Part shown: positions 42,116-52,125 of the stretch, one piece after another
How the letters are laid out: every line of letters starts with the position of its first letter
Position numbering within the stretch: the stretch's first letter is position 1
Assembly: GCF_019510245.1 (NCBI RefSeq)
Contig: NZ_JAEKKT010000117.1
Span: 62,001 to 126,000 of the forward strand
Source: Streptomyces sp.
Lineage (GTDB): Bacteria; Actinomycetota; Actinomycetes; Streptomycetales; Streptomycetaceae
Length of the DNA: 64,000 bases
Direction of reading: 5' to 3'
Translations under genes and position numbers: made by a program
The notes under the pieces: generated by a model
Seen by the model: the letters and a program-made list of their open reading frames with translations, nothing else
What the model was told of the DNA's origin: nothing
The model's database searches: none

Positions 42116-44500
42116 ATGAGCCGGGTCTACCCCTTCGACGATGCGGCGACGGCCCGGGCCGTCATCGGCGAGGACGGCACACTGACCGGGTGGAGCGAGG
42201 GCGCGCGGCGGCTCCTCGGCCACCCGGCCGAGGAGGTCGTGGGCCGGCCGGCGGCGCTGCTGCTCGCCGGGGAGGTGGCACACCGCGCGCCCGTCGGCGC
42301 CCGCTGGGACGGCACCCTCGGACTCCGCCACCGGGACGGCCGTACGATCCCGGTCTGGCTGCTCGCCCACCACACCCCGGCCCGCGACGGACGGCCCGGC
42401 CACTGGCTGGTGGTCTCCCCGCTGGACGGCGGCGGACCGCGCACCCCGGACGATCCGCTGGCGACGGCCACGCTGACCCAGTCGCCGTGCGCCATCGCGG
42501 TCTACGACGACCAGCTCAGGCTGCGCCGGATGAACGACGCGATGGCCCGGGTCATCGGGCTGCCCGAGGGGCGGGTCCAGGGGCTCAGGGTCACCGAGAT
42601 CGGCGGCAAGCCGGAGAGCGGGGACCTGGAGCGGCACATGCTCCGGGTGCTGGCCTCGGGCCGGCCCCTGGACGTGCAGACGTACATGCGGACCGGCGGT
42701 GAGGACCGGGCGCACGCCTGGCTGGCCCGGATGGCGCCGGTCACCGACGCCGCCGGGCGGGTGTGGGGCGTGAGCCTGGCCGCCCACGACTTCACCGAGA
42801 ACTACCTGGCCAGGGAGCGGCTCCAGCTGGTCAACGCGGCGAGCGTGCGGATCGGCAGCACCCTCGACGTCGTCCGGACCGCCCAGGAGCTGGCGGACGT
42901 CTGCGTCCCGGCACTCGCCGACCTCGTCACCGTCGACCTGCTGGACCCGCCGGAGCACGGCGGCGACCTCCCGGCCCGGCTGAACGCGCCGGTCACCCTG
43001 CGCCGCATCGCGCACCAGTCGGTGCTCCCCGGCGTCCCCGAGGCGGTCCTCAAGCCCGGGCAGACCGAGGTCTACCCGGCCTCCTCACCGCAGGCGGACT
43101 CGCTGACCGCGGGGCACACGATCGTGGCCTCGGTGACCTCCGGCGAGCTGGACCAGTGGCTGTCCTGGAACAAGCGCCGAGGAGAGCGGGTGCGCGAGTT
43201 CGGTGTGCACTCCTCGATGTCGGTGCCGATCCAGGCCCGCGGCACCACCCTCGGGGTCGCGGTGTTCCGGCGGCACCGGCGGCTCGACCCGTTCGGCCCG
43301 GACGACGTGCTGCTCGCCGAGGAGATCACGGCCCGGGCGGCCGTCTGCATCGACAACGCCCGCCGGTACTCGCGCGAGCGCGAGACCGCCCTGGCCCTGC
43401 AGCGCAGTCTGCTGCCCCGGACACTGCCGCGCACGGCGGCCCTGCAGGCCGCCTCCCGCTACCTGCCGGCGGCGCGGGCCGGGGTGGGCGGCGACTGGTT
43501 CGACGTGATCCCGCTGTCCGGGCTGCGGGTCGCCATGGTCGTCGGGGACGTCGTCGGCCACGGCGTGCAGGCCTCGGCGACGATGGGCCGGCTGCGGACC
43601 GCCGTGCGCACCCTGGCCGACATCGACCTGGCCCCGGACGAGTTGCTCACCCACCTCGACGACCTGGTGCTCCGGCTCTCGGAGGAGCAGGGCGGCGAGG
43701 GCAGCCCCGGCGAGGTCGGCGCGACCTGCCTGTACGCCGTCTACGACCCGGTGTCCCGGCGCTGCACGCTGGCCCGCGCCGGGCACCCGCCGCCCGTTCT
43801 GCTGCGCCCGGGCCACCGCCCCTACCTGCTGGATCTGCCCGCCGGACCCCCACTGGGACTGGGCGGGCTGCCGTTCGAGTCGGCCGAGGTGACGCTGCCC
43901 GAGGGCACGGTCCTGGCGATGTTCACGGACGGGCTGATCACCTCACGGCACCGGGACCCGGACACCGGCCGCTGGCTCCTGCACGAGGCGCTCGCGGCGT
44001 ACAGCGACTCGCTGGACGAGACCTGCGACCGGATCCTGCACGCCCTGCTGCCGTCCGGCGGCGCGGCCGACGACGTGGCACTGCTGCTGGCCCGCACCCA
44101 GAGCCTGCCGCCGGCCCGGGTGGCGTCCTGGGACATCCCCGCCGACCCGGCCCTGGTCGCGCCGATCCGCAAGCAGGTCGTGGAGCAGCTCGACGTCTGG
44201 GACCTGAGCACGGCCTCCTTCACGGCTGAGCTGGTGGTCAGCGAGCTGGTCACCAACGCCATCCGCTACGGCGCCCACCCCATCGGGCTCCGGCTGATCC
44301 ACGACACGACCACGCTGATCTGCGAGGTCTCGGACACCAGCCACACGGCCCCGCACCTGCGCCGGGCCAAGACCTGGGACGAGGGCGGCCGGGGGCTGCT
44401 GCTGGTGGCCCAGCTGACCCAGCGGTGGGGCACCAGGCACACCACGGAGGGCAAGACGATCTGGGCGGAGCTTTCCCTCTTCGAGGAGGATGACCGCTGA
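42116..44500 (+). CDS. PAS-PAS-GAF sensor with SpoIIE/PP2C phosphatase and RsbW-like ATPase domain
   Basis: 794 aa. Domains by eye: PAS (about 10-105), PAS (about 110-240), GAF (about 250-425), a SpoIIE phosphatase (about 435-645) with GGDWFDVIP near 458, GDVVGHGVQASATMG and MFTDGLI, and a HATPase_c anti-sigma kinase domain (about 655-790; SELVTNAIRYGAHPIG and DEGGRGLLLV). It is the second protein in the window that joins phosphatase and kinase modules. Such proteins act in partner switching for SigB-like or developmental sigma factors. ATG 42116 has GGGAG seven bases upstream. It stands alone between the GH2 gene and a repeat element. Confidence 0.86.
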   Translation: MSRVYPFDDAATARAVIGEDGTLTGWSEGARRLLGHPAEEVVGRPAALLLAGEVAHRAPVGARWDGTLGLRHRDGRTIPVWLLAHHTPARDGRPGHWLVVSPLDGGGPRTPDDPLATATLTQSPCAIAVYDDQLRLRRMNDAMARVIGLPEGRVQGLRVTEIGGKPESGDLERHMLRVLASGRPLDVQTYMRTGGEDRAHAWLARMAPVTDAAGRVWGVSLAAHDFTENYLARERLQLVNAASVRIGSTLDVVRTAQELADVCVPALADLVTVDLLDPPEHGGDLPARLNAPVTLRRIAHQSVLPGVPEAVLKPGQTEVYPASSPQADSLTAGHTIVASVTSGELDQWLSWNKRRGERVREFGVHSSMSVPIQARGTTLGVAVFRRHRRLDPFGPDDVLLAEEITARAAVCIDNARRYSRERETALALQRSLLPRTLPRTAALQAASRYLPAARAGVGGDWFDVIPLSGLRVAMVVGDVVGHGVQASATMGRLRTAVRTLADIDLAPDELLTHLDDLVLRLSEEQGGEGSPGEVGATCLYAVYDPVSRRCTLARAGHPPPVLLRPGHRPYLLDLPAGPPLGLGGLPFESAEVTLPEGTVLAMFTDGLITSRHRDPDTGRWLLHEALAAYSDSLDETCDRILHALLPSGGAADDVALLLARTQSLPPARVASWDIPADPALVAPIRKQVVEQLDVWDLSTASFTAELVVSELVTNAIRYGAHPIGLRLIHDTTTLICEVSDTSHTAPHLRRAKTWDEGGRGLLLVAQLTQRWGTRHTTEGKTIWAELSLFEEDDR

Positions 44501-44520
44501 GGGCGCCGCGTGTCGTCGTC

Positions 44521-44612
44521 GGTCGGGTGCGGCGACATTGTGGCCGGTCGCGCAGTTCCACCCCTGGCCTTCGGCCGGGGGTACCCCCAGAGCCCCTCAG
44601 GGGGCGCGTTGC
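44521..44612 (-). repeat. Dispersed Streptomyces intergenic repeat, copy 2
   Basis: Read on the minus strand it matches copy 1 (34420-34505): GAGGGGC hairpin half, GGTACCCCCGGCCGAAGGC, then GGAACTGCGCGACCGGCCACAA. Again it lies between two convergent gene ends, so it may also terminate transcription. Confidence 0.8.
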
Positions 44613-44625
44613 GGAACCGCAGACC

Positions 44626-45018
44626 TTATTCGGGCGCCGCGGACAGGTGCTCGTGGACCGCCAGCCAGTCGTCGTCGGTGCGGTGGAGGACGATGGTCTC
44701 GCGTTCGTGCAGGACCTCCTCGCCCGCCTTGGTGGAGATGCGGGTGGTCACCGAGTGGGTGAAGACGGCCGTGTCGCCGAAGAGCTGGAGGCGGCGGTCG
44801 TCCGAGTCGCAGGCGAGGACGCGGAAGGCGTCCTCCTCACGCCACTTCCGCCATAGGGCGCGGTACTCCTCGGTGGAGTCCAGCCGTCGTCCCGTGGTGT
44901 GGAAGACGAAGGTGGCGTCGGCCGCGAAGGCATCGAAGTAGTCGTCGGTGCGGCCCTCGGCGAAGGCGGTGATCAGGGCGTCCGCCGCGGCGAGGGCGGT
45001 GTCGTGGTCGTTGCTCAA
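44626..45018 (-). CDS. SnoaL/NTF2-like protein (DUF4440 type), end of the agmatinase operon
   Basis: 130 aa, an NTF2-like cone fold. It shows ALITAFAEGRTDDYFDAFAADATFVFH (quoted as GRTDDYFDAFAADATFVFH) and a long beta-sheet tail ending WLAVHEHLSAAPE. Relatives include SgcJ/EcaC and calcium/calmodulin kinase association domains; they act as small-molecule isomerases, hydrolases or binding proteins. The start appears to be TTG 45018, which overlaps the cyclase stop (TTGA) and has GGAG eight bases upstream; no ATG or GTG fits. Translational coupling places it as fourth gene of the operon. It may protect against or convert a by-product of the pathway (inference). Confidence 0.78.
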   Translation of the reverse strand: MSNDHDTALAAADALITAFAEGRTDDYFDAFAADATFVFHTTGRRLDSTEEYRALWRKWREEDAFRVLACDSDDRRLQLFGDTAVFTHSVTTRISTKAGEEVLHERETIVLHRTDDDWLAVHEHLSAAPE

Positions 45019-45677
45019 GGTCTCGGCTCCGAGATCCGGGCCACGGCGCGGACGGGTGCGCCGTCCGCGCCGGGCAGGTGCAGGGGGAAGAGGCTGACGT
45101 GGACGTCGTGGCCGGTGTGCTGGGCGTCGAGGACCTCGGCGAGGTTGGTGAGGTTCTCGGCGATGACGGCGTCGGCGCCGCACAGGATGCGGTGGGCGGG
45201 AAGGGTCTCGCCGGGGGTCGGGTCGACGCTGAGGGCGTCGATGCCGACGGTGTGCACGCCGCGGGCGACGAGGAGGGCGGCCGCCTCCTCGGTCAGGTGG
45301 GGGTGGTCGTGGTAGGCGTCGGTGCCCCAGTGGGCGGACCAGCCGGTGGCGATCAGCACGATCCGGCCGGCCGGGACGCGGGCGAGCAGGTCGGTCCCGA
45401 TGGCCGCCCGGGGCGGCAGGCCCCGGGCGTCGACGACGTGGGCCGGACCGTCGAACCAGTCCAGCGGCAGCTGGTCCAGCGCGGGCAGGCCGTCCTCGAT
45501 GTGGGAGGGGGCGTCCACGTGCGTGCCGGACTGCGAACCCATGTGCAGCCGGAGGACGTTGACCCCGTCGTGGGCGGCGGTGAGCGCGGGCCGGATGTCC
45601 ACCTCCGGGTCGCCCGGGTAGACCGGCATGCCGGTGCGCAACGGCACCGACAGGTCGATCAGGCGCACCGCGCTCAC
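45015..45677 (-). CDS. Cyclase/kynurenine formamidase family metal-dependent hydrolase
   Basis: 220 aa. The metal motif HxGTHxDxPxH appears as GSQSGTHVDAPSH with His53, Asp55 and His59. VYPGDPEV near the start and IDALSVDP are also family marks. Members cleave N-formyl or cyclic amide bonds, such as formylkynurenine, isatin or related cyclic amides. Next to an agmatinase-family ureohydrolase and an NCS1 permease it may open or deformylate a nitrogen-rich substrate. GTG 45677 with GGAGGT immediately upstream overlaps the permease stop (GTGA), and its own stop overlaps the SnoaL start. Confidence 0.85.
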   Translation of the reverse strand: MSAVRLIDLSVPLRTGMPVYPGDPEVDIRPALTAAHDGVNVLRLHMGSQSGTHVDAPSHIEDGLPALDQLPLDWFDGPAHVVDARGLPPRAAIGTDLLARVPAGRIVLIATGWSAHWGTDAYHDHPHLTEEAAALLVARGVHTVGIDALSVDPTPGETLPAHRILCGADAVIAENLTNLAEVLDAQHTGHDVHVSLFPLHLPGADGAPVRAVARISEPRP

Positions 45678-47242
45678 ACCTCCGCCGGCTCGGGCGCGGC
45701 GACGGGAACCCCGTCGGCGGCGGTGATCGGCGGCACCGGGGTGTCGACTGCGCGCACCAGCCGCGGACCCTTCGGACCGAAGACGGCGCGGGGCTCGGGG
45801 AAGAACCACAGCAGGGCCAGGTAGAGGATCGCGGCCAGGCCCAGGCCGACGGGCAGCGAGATGTCCACGCCGCCCGCGAGGTCGCCGAGGGCACCGACGA
45901 ACTGGCCGGGGAGGTTGACGAACTGGACCGCGAGCAGGGCGGAGGCCAGCCAGGCGGCCATGCCGCGCCAGTTCCAGCCGTGTGTGAACCAGTAACGTCC
46001 GCCTCGCTGGCGGCGGTTGAAGACCTGGAGCGAGTCGGGGTCGTACCAGCCACGGCGGATGAGGAAGCCCAGGGTCATGATGACCATCCACGGCGCGGTG
46101 CAGACGATGATCAGCGTCGCGAAGGTGGAGATGGACTGGGTCAGGTTGGCGGCGAACCGGCCGACGAAGATGAAGGAGATCGACAGGACGCCGATGAACA
46201 CGGTGGCCTGCACCCGGCTGAACCTCGGGAAGACGCTGGCGAAATCGAGGCCGGTGCCGTAGAGCGAGGTGGTGCCGGTGGACATGCCGCCGATCAGCGC
46301 GAGCAGGCAGACCGGCAGGAAGTACCAGGAGGGCGAGACGGCGAGCAGTCCGCCGACGTAGTCCGGGGCGCTCGGGTCGAGGAAGTTCCCCGCCTTCGCG
46401 GCGATGATCGAGGCGGTCGCGAGGCCGAAGAAGAATGGCAGGATCGTCGCGATCTGGGAGAGGAAGGCCGCGCCCATGACCCGGCGGCGCGGGGTGTCGG
46501 CGGGGATGTAGCGGGCCCAGTCGCCGAGGAAGGCGCCGAACGAGACCGGGTTGGAGAGCACGATCAGCGCGGAGCCGATGAACGCCGGCCAGAAGCCGGG
46601 GGTGCTCAGCGAGTGGAAGCTGCCCTGGTAGCCGGGGTCGAAGTCGCCGCCGAAGGCGAACAGGCCGAGGACGAAGAGCAGGGAGGCGGCGGCTACCGCG
46701 ATCTTGTTCACGAAGAGCATGAACCGGAAGCCGTAGATGCACACCGTCAGCACCAGCGCGGCGAACAGCCCGTACGCCAGTGCGTACACGCCCTCGTTGG
46801 TCGGGAGGTGGAACATCCGGTGCGCGCCGCCGACGAGGGCGTCGCCGGAGGACCACACGGAGATGGAGAAGAAGGCGACCGCGGTCAGCAGCGAGAGGAA
46901 GGAGCCGACGACCCGGCCGTGCACGCCCAGGTGGGCGGAGGAGGAGACCGAGTTGTTGGTGCCGTTCAGCGGGCCGAAGACGGCCAGCGGCGCGAGGATC
47001 AGCGCGCCGACGGCGAGCCCGAGTCCGGTGGCCGCCAGGCCCTGCCAGAAGGAGAGCCCGAACAGGATCGGAAACGCGCCGAGGACGCAGGTGGCGAAGG
47101 TGTTCGCGCCGCCGAAGGCGACCCGGAACAGGTCGAGCGGCCGGGCGGTGCGGTCGGCGTCCGGGATCCGCTCGACGCCGTACGTCTCGATCTCGGTCAG
47201 CGACGGGGCGTCGTGCTGCTCCGCTTGCGGGCTGGTGGTCAT
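45674..47242 (-). CDS. NCS1-family nucleobase/allantoin-type permease
   Basis: 522 aa with about 12 hydrophobic helices. The first helix region holds [20 protein letters not shown] (quoted as [12 protein letters not shown]), typical of NCS1 cytosine/purine permeases, and [18 protein letters not shown] follows. These carriers bring cytosine, allantoin, hydantoin or thiamine-like compounds in with protons or sodium. It overlaps the agmatinase stop (ATGA) and the cyclase start (GTGA). Its place beside a ureohydrolase and under a PucR regulator suggests import of a purine-derived or guanidino compound as nitrogen source; the exact ligand is unresolved. Confidence 0.88.
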   Translation of the reverse strand: MTTSPQAEQHDAPSLTEIETYGVERIPDADRTARPLDLFRVAFGGANTFATCVLGAFPILFGLSFWQGLAATGLGLAVGALILAPLAVFGPLNGTNNSVSSSAHLGVHGRVVGSFLSLLTAVAFFSISVWSSGDALVGGAHRMFHLPTNEGVYALAYGLFAALVLTVCIYGFRFMLFVNKIAVAAASLLFVLGLFAFGGDFDPGYQGSFHSLSTPGFWPAFIGSALIVLSNPVSFGAFLGDWARYIPADTPRRRVMGAAFLSQIATILPFFFGLATASIIAAKAGNFLDPSAPDYVGGLLAVSPSWYFLPVCLLALIGGMSTGTTSLYGTGLDFASVFPRFSRVQATVFIGVLSISFIFVGRFAANLTQSISTFATLIIVCTAPWMVIMTLGFLIRRGWYDPDSLQVFNRRQRGGRYWFTHGWNWRGMAAWLASALLAVQFVNLPGQFVGALGDLAGGVDISLPVGLGLAAILYLALLWFFPEPRAVFGPKGPRLVRAVDTPVPPITAADGVPVAAPEPAEV

Positions 47243-48207
47243 GTCTGCTCCTCGCGAGGGCCGGCGGAGTCCAGGGTGAACAGGCTGATCAGGTCGTAGG
47301 CGACGTGCGACGCGGCGACGGAGGTGATGTCGGCGTGGTCGTAGGCGGGGGCGACCTCGACGACGTCGCCGCCGACGAGGTTGAGCCCGGCGAGGCCGCG
47401 CAGGATCTCCAGCAGCTCACGCGAGGTCATGCCGCCGGCCTCCGGGGTACCGGTGCCGGGAGCGTGTGCGGGGTCGAGGACGTCGATGTCGACGGACACG
47501 TACAGCGGCCGGTCGCCGATGCGCTGCCGCAACGCGTCCACCGTCTCGTCGACGCCGCGGCGCAGCACGTCGGAGGAGGTGACGATGCCGAAGCCGAGCC
47601 GGCGGTCCTCCTCCAGGTCCCGCTTGCCGTACAGGGGGCCGCGGGTGCCGACGTGGCTGAGCGCCTCGGTGTCGACGATGCCTTCCTCGACGGCGCGGCG
47701 GAACGGGGTGCCGTGGGTGTACTCGGCGCCGAAGTAGGTGTCCCAGGTGTCGAGGTGGGCGTCGAAATGGAGCACGGCGACCGGTCCGTGCCGCTTGGCG
47801 ACCGCGCGCAGCAGGGGCAGCGCGATGGTGTGGTCGCCGCCGATGGTCACCAGCTTCGTGCCGTCCGCCTGGAGGCGCGAGGCCTCGTGCTCGACGGTCT
47901 CGATCGCCTCGTTGATGTCGAAGGGGTTCACCGGGATGTCACCGGCGTCGGCGACCTGTGCCGACGCGAACGGGGACACGTCCAGTGCCGGGTGGTACGG
48001 GCGCAGCAGCCGGGACGCCTCGCGCACGGCGGCCGGGGCGAACCGGGCGCCGGGCCGGTAGGAGACGCCGGTGTCGAAGGGGACGCCGACGACGGCGATG
48101 TCCGCGCGGGGCACCTCGTCGAGGCGGGGCAGCCGGGCGAAGGTCGCGGGGCCCGCGTAGCGGGGGACGCGGGAGGAGTCCACGGGTCCACGGGGCTCGG
48201 TCGTCAT
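47239..48207 (-). CDS. speB: Agmatinase-family ureohydrolase
   Basis: 322 aa. The binuclear Mn ligands are intact: [19 protein letters not shown] and [19 protein letters not shown] (quoted as [16 protein letters not shown]). The family cleaves guanidino groups to urea and an amine. Agmatine is one substrate; guanidinobutyrate, guanidinopropionate and free guanidine are others, and sequence reading alone does not separate them. ATG 48207 has AGGAAGG six bases upstream; a longer open frame before it is not supported. First gene of a four-gene operon in which every junction overlaps by 4 bp. It is divergent from pucR across 152 bp. Confidence 0.88.
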   Translation of the reverse strand: MTTEPRGPVDSSRVPRYAGPATFARLPRLDEVPRADIAVVGVPFDTGVSYRPGARFAPAAVREASRLLRPYHPALDVSPFASAQVADAGDIPVNPFDINEAIETVEHEASRLQADGTKLVTIGGDHTIALPLLRAVAKRHGPVAVLHFDAHLDTWDTYFGAEYTHGTPFRRAVEEGIVDTEALSHVGTRGPLYGKRDLEEDRRLGFGIVTSSDVLRRGVDETVDALRQRIGDRPLYVSVDIDVLDPAHAPGTGTPEAGGMTSRELLEILRGLAGLNLVGGDVVEVAPAYDHADITSVAASHVAYDLISLFTLDSAGPREEQT

Positions 48208-48322
48208 GGGGCACCTTCCTGTCGAGCCTGGGGCGTACACCGCCGGGTGGGCGGACCCAGGACCGGAGCTGGTGGTTCCGGTAGCGGGGGATGCCTCAGT
48301 GTGCGGACGGCCGGCCGACAGG

Positions 48323-48335
48323 GTCAATTGTTGAC
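48323..48335. promoter_or_regulatory. Perfect 13-bp palindrome in the speB-pucR divergent promoter
   Basis: GTCAA-TTG-TTGAC, 25 bp before the pucR GTG and 116 bp before speB. It is the only strong symmetry in this spacer and includes a TTGACA-like hexamer. It is a candidate PucR operator. Confidence 0.55.
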
Positions 48336-48359
48336 AAAACGAAGAACTACAGTGGTCTT

Positions 48360-49835
48360 GTGTCTGACCACAAAGCCACGCCGCGTTCCGTCCTCACCGT
48401 CGGCGACCTGTTGTCCTTCCCGGCCCTCCAGATCCGTCTGCTCGCGGGCGGCGGCGGCCTGGGCCGCACGGTCTCCTGGGCCCACGTCAGCGAACTGGAG
48501 GACCCCACCCCGTGGCTCCAGGGCTCGGAGGTCCTCATGACCGTGGGCCTCGCGGTGCCCCGCGGCGGCGAGGCGCAGCGGCGCTACCTGGAGCGGCTCG
48601 ACGACGCGGGCGTCGCGGCGCTGGTGCTCAGCACCCAGCTGCGGACCCCGCCGCTGCGCCAGGCCTTCCTCACCGCGGCCGAGGAGCGCGGCTTCCCGGT
48701 CCTCGAGGTGCCGCTCACCGTTCCGTTCGTGACCATCGCCCAGGAGGTCGCCGCCGCGGTCAGCGAGAAGTCCGCCGAGCGGCTCGGTGCCCAGCTCCAG
48801 GTCTTCGGCGCGCTGCGCTGGATGGCCGAGGAGGACCTGGACATCCCTGCGCTCTTCGACCGCCTGGAGCAGCTCAGCGGCTACCGCCTCTTCCTGTGCA
48901 CCCCGCAGGGGCGGCCGCTGCTGCCCGGCGTCCCGGCGCCGGAGGACCTCTCGGTGCTGCCGGCGCACCCCGACGCCCCGCCGACCGTGCCCGGCGGCTT
49001 CGTGCTCCCCGTCCTCGGCCCGGGCGGCGCGGCCGGCTACCTGGTCGCGCTGGAACAGGCCGGCGCCCGCCCGGCCGGGCTGGCCGTCGTCCAGCACCTG
49101 GCCACCGTCGCCGCGCTGCGGCTCGCAATGGTGCGCGGGGAACGCGAGGTGCTGCGGCGAGAGGGGGCGGAGACCCTCGCCGAGATGCTCCAGGACACCC
49201 TCGACCCGGCCGGTGCCCAGCGCAGGCTGGCCCACCACGGTCTGGACGCCCAGCGGCCCGTCGTTCTCGCGGTGCTCCGGCGCACCCCGGACGAGCAGCT
49301 GGACGGCGCCCTGTCCGGCCACCCGCACCTCACCCTGCGCCGGGGCGAGGACCGGCTGGTCCTCGCCGAACCCGGCTTCACCGAGGCCCTGGCCGAGCTG
49401 CCCGGCGCGGTGTGCGGGGTGAGCCGCCCCTTCAGCGTCGGCGAGCCGCTGCGGGTCGCCCAGCAGGAGGCGGAATGGGCGGCCGGCCGCGCGGAGGAGG
49501 CGGGCAAGCCGCTCCTCCACTACGGCGAGGACGCCACCGGGCGCTGGCTGCCCGAGGACCGCCGGCTGCTGTCGGCGCTCGTCGAGCAGGTCCTCGGCCC
49601 GGCCCTGCGCTACGACGAGGCGCACGGGTCGCAGCTGCTGGTCTCCGTCCGCACCTGGATGGAACGCGACCGCCGCACCGAGGACGCCGCCGCGGCCCTG
49701 CACATCCACCCCAACACCCTCGCCTACCGGCTGCGCCGCTTCGGCGAGGTGACCGGCCGGGACCTGTCGACGACGGCCGCCTTCACCGAGGTCTGGTTCG
49801 CCGTGCGCGCGGCGACCGAGCTCGGCGTGGCCTGA
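48360..49835 (+). CDS. pucR: PucR-family transcriptional regulator
   Basis: 491 aa. The N-terminal PucR domain (about 10-130) contains [23 protein letters not shown] (quoted as [17 protein letters not shown]) and [17 protein letters not shown]-like middle part is followed by a C-terminal helix-turn-helix (about 430-485; [20 protein letters not shown]). PucR proteins are ligand-responsive activators of purine and related nitrogen catabolism. GTG 48360 is chosen; there is no strong ribosome site. It is divergent from the speB operon, with a perfect palindrome between them, so it probably controls that operon. Its 3' end overlaps the convergent helR frame by 112 bp. Confidence 0.88.
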   Translation: MSDHKATPRSVLTVGDLLSFPALQIRLLAGGGGLGRTVSWAHVSELEDPTPWLQGSEVLMTVGLAVPRGGEAQRRYLERLDDAGVAALVLSTQLRTPPLRQAFLTAAEERGFPVLEVPLTVPFVTIAQEVAAAVSEKSAERLGAQLQVFGALRWMAEEDLDIPALFDRLEQLSGYRLFLCTPQGRPLLPGVPAPEDLSVLPAHPDAPPTVPGGFVLPVLGPGGAAGYLVALEQAGARPAGLAVVQHLATVAALRLAMVRGEREVLRREGAETLAEMLQDTLDPAGAQRRLAHHGLDAQRPVVLAVLRRTPDEQLDGALSGHPHLTLRRGEDRLVLAEPGFTEALAELPGAVCGVSRPFSVGEPLRVAQQEAEWAAGRAEEAGKPLLHYGEDATGRWLPEDRRLLSALVEQVLGPALRYDEAHGSQLLVSVRTWMERDRRTEDAAAALHIHPNTLAYRLRRFGEVTGRDLSTTAAFTEVWFAVRAATELGVA

Positions 49836-52063
49836 CTCCGGGTTCCGGCCGGGCCGGCCTCCCCGGCGGTCCGTGACGGACGGGGTGCCGGCTGGTCGCT
49901 CGTCAGGACGACCAGCTGCCGGGTCGCCCGGGTCATCGCGACGTACCGGTCGACGCCGCCCGTCACGCCCGTGCCGAACTCCTCCGGGTCGACCAGGACG
50001 ACCAGGTCGAACTCGAGGCCCTTCGACAGTTCGGGAGTGAGCGAGGCGACCCGGGGCGTCGCCGTGAAGCGGGGGTCGCCGATCACGCAGGCGACGCCCT
50101 CGGCGTGGGCGGCGAGCCAGGTGGCGAGGATCTCGTCCCGCTCGGACACGGAGCCGTGGACCACGGGCAGGCCGCCGCCGCGGATCGAGGTCGGCACGTT
50201 GGCGTCCGGGAGCACGGCCCGGATGACCGGCTCGGCCTCCGCCATGACCTCTTCCGGGGTGCGGTAGTTGATGCTGAGCGAGGCCAGTTCGATCCGGTCG
50301 AACCCGACCCGGGCCAGGCGCTCCCGCCAGGTCTCGGTGAACCCGTGCCGGGCCTGGGCACGGTCCCCGACGATGGTGAAGCTCCGGGACGGGCAGCGCA
50401 GCAGCATCATCTGCCACTCGGCGTCGGTGAGCTCCTGGGCCTCGTCGACGACGATGTGTGCGAACGGGCCGGCCAGCAGGTCGGGGGCGAGGACGGAGAG
50501 TTCGGACTCGTCGACCAGGCTGACCTTGGCATCCGTGCCCCGCAGCATCCTCACCAGGCCCTCCCCTTCGTCACCGTCGGCGCCGGAGTCGGCGACGGCC
50601 CCGATCAGGTTGTCGACGACCTGGGTCATGCGCTCGCGCTGGGCGGCGAGCACGGCCTCCTGCCGCCGCGTGCGCCGGGCCGCCTCGGGGTCGCCGAGCC
50701 GCTGCCGGGCCGCGTCCAGGAGCGGCAGGTCCGGCACCGTCCAGGCCTGGGCGTCGGCGCGCTGGAGCCTTTCCACGTCGTCGCGGCCGAGCCAGGGCGC
50801 GCACAGCCTGAGGTAGGCGGGCACCGACCAGAGGTCGCCGACCAGGTCGGTCGGCTCCAGCAGCGGCCAGGCGCGGTCCAGGGTGTCGACCAGGTCCCGG
50901 TCCCGCTGCAGCGCCCTGCGGAACTCCGCGGGCGCCACGTCGTCGCCGAGGTACCTGTCCAGCAGGATGGTGGCCAGCTCCTCCCAGATCTGGTCGCGTG
51001 CCTCGTTGTGCGGGGTGCCGGGAGCCGGTGCCCGGAACGCGTCGGCCCAGTCGTCGGCGGTCAGCCGGAGGTCGCCCCAGTCGGTGGTGACCGTCATCCC
51101 CTCGGCCGGGGGCTCCTCGTAGAACCGGACGGCCGTCTCGACCGCCCGCACCATGTCCGCGGACGACTTCAGCCGGGCCACCTCCGGGTCGGTCTCGTCG
51201 CCGGCGGCGCCCCCCTCTTCGACGAGGTCGCGCAGGACGCAGGTCTGCACGCCCTCCTCACCGAGGCTCGGCAGGACGTCGGAGACGTAGTTCAGGTAGG
51301 GCCGGTGCGGGCCGACGAACAGCACCCCGCCCCGGCGGTGGCCGAGACGCGGGTCGGAGTACAGGAGGTGGGCGGTGCGGTGCAGGGCGACGACCGTCTT
51401 GCCGGTGCCCGGGCCGCCGTCGACGACGAGGGCGCCACGGGATCCCGCGCGGATGATCGCGTCCTGGTCGGCCTGGATGGTGGCGAGCACGTCCCGCATC
51501 CGCTCCGAGCGGTCGGCGCCCAGGCTGGCGATGAACGCGGACTGGTCGTCGAGCGCGGCATGCCCGTCGAGTCCGTCGGCGGTGAACACCTCGTCCCAGT
51601 AGTCGCTGATCCGGCCGTCCGTCCAGCGGTACCTGCGCCTGCTGCGCAGCCCCGCCGGGTCGGCGTGGGTCGCCGCGAAGAACGGCTCCGCGGCGGGCGA
51701 CCGCCAGTCGACCAGCAGCCGGCGGCCTGTGCTGTCGGTGAGACCCAGGCGGCCGATGTACACGGGTTCGGGGTCGTCGATGCCGACGATGCGGCCGAGG
51801 CAGAGGTCGAGGCCGAAGCGGCGCAGGGTGCGCAGCCGTCCGGTCAGCCGGTGGACCTCGACGTCCCGGTCCATCGCGGCCCGGCCGGTGCCGCCCGGCG
51901 CCCTGAGCTCGGCGTCGAGGCGGTCGGACAGCTCGGCGATCGACTGGGCGAGGCACTCGGCGATCGCGGCCAGCTGCCGCTCGTCGTCGGCGATCAGGGC
52001 CGGGTCGGCCTTGGCGGAGAGGCGTTCGGGGAGGTCGAAGGCGCTGGTGGTCAGGGGTTGCAA
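49724..52063 (-). CDS. helR: HelD-like RNA polymerase recycling ATPase HelR (rifamycin resistance)
   Basis: 779 aa, a superfamily 1 UvrD/HelD-like protein. Walker A is GGPGTGKTVVALH (about 260), Walker B is HIVVDEAQELTD, and later motifs are SINYRTP and YVAMTRATRQL. The N-terminal 60 residues are helical and charged, as in HelR proteins that reach into the RNA polymerase channels. HelR removes rifampicin from polymerase and rescues stalled enzyme (known for Streptomyces). The start seems to be TTG 52063 with GGAG eight bases upstream; the open frame before it crosses a tandem repeat and is not credible. It lies behind a glycosyltransferase gene that has a rifamycin-associated element. The last 37 codons overlap pucR on the other strand. 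Confidence 0.9.
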   Translation of the reverse strand: MQPLTTSAFDLPERLSAKADPALIADDERQLAAIAECLAQSIAELSDRLDAELRAPGGTGRAAMDRDVEVHRLTGRLRTLRRFGLDLCLGRIVGIDDPEPVYIGRLGLTDSTGRRLLVDWRSPAAEPFFAATHADPAGLRSRRRYRWTDGRISDYWDEVFTADGLDGHAALDDQSAFIASLGADRSERMRDVLATIQADQDAIIRAGSRGALVVDGGPGTGKTVVALHRTAHLLYSDPRLGHRRGGVLFVGPHRPYLNYVSDVLPSLGEEGVQTCVLRDLVEEGGAAGDETDPEVARLKSSADMVRAVETAVRFYEEPPAEGMTVTTDWGDLRLTADDWADAFRAPAPGTPHNEARDQIWEELATILLDRYLGDDVAPAEFRRALQRDRDLVDTLDRAWPLLEPTDLVGDLWSVPAYLRLCAPWLGRDDVERLQRADAQAWTVPDLPLLDAARQRLGDPEAARRTRRQEAVLAAQRERMTQVVDNLIGAVADSGADGDEGEGLVRMLRGTDAKVSLVDESELSVLAPDLLAGPFAHIVVDEAQELTDAEWQMMLLRCPSRSFTIVGDRAQARHGFTETWRERLARVGFDRIELASLSINYRTPEEVMAEAEPVIRAVLPDANVPTSIRGGGLPVVHGSVSERDEILATWLAAHAEGVACVIGDPRFTATPRVASLTPELSKGLEFDLVVLVDPEEFGTGVTGGVDRYVAMTRATRQLVVLTSDQPAPRPSRTAGEAGPAGTRSQATPSSVAARTANQTSVKAAVVDRSRPVTSPKRRSR

Positions 52064-52125
52064 TGCATCAGCTCCGTGGGGAGGCCGTGCGGCCGGGGCG
52101 CGCACGGCAGGACGTCCGGAGGGAC

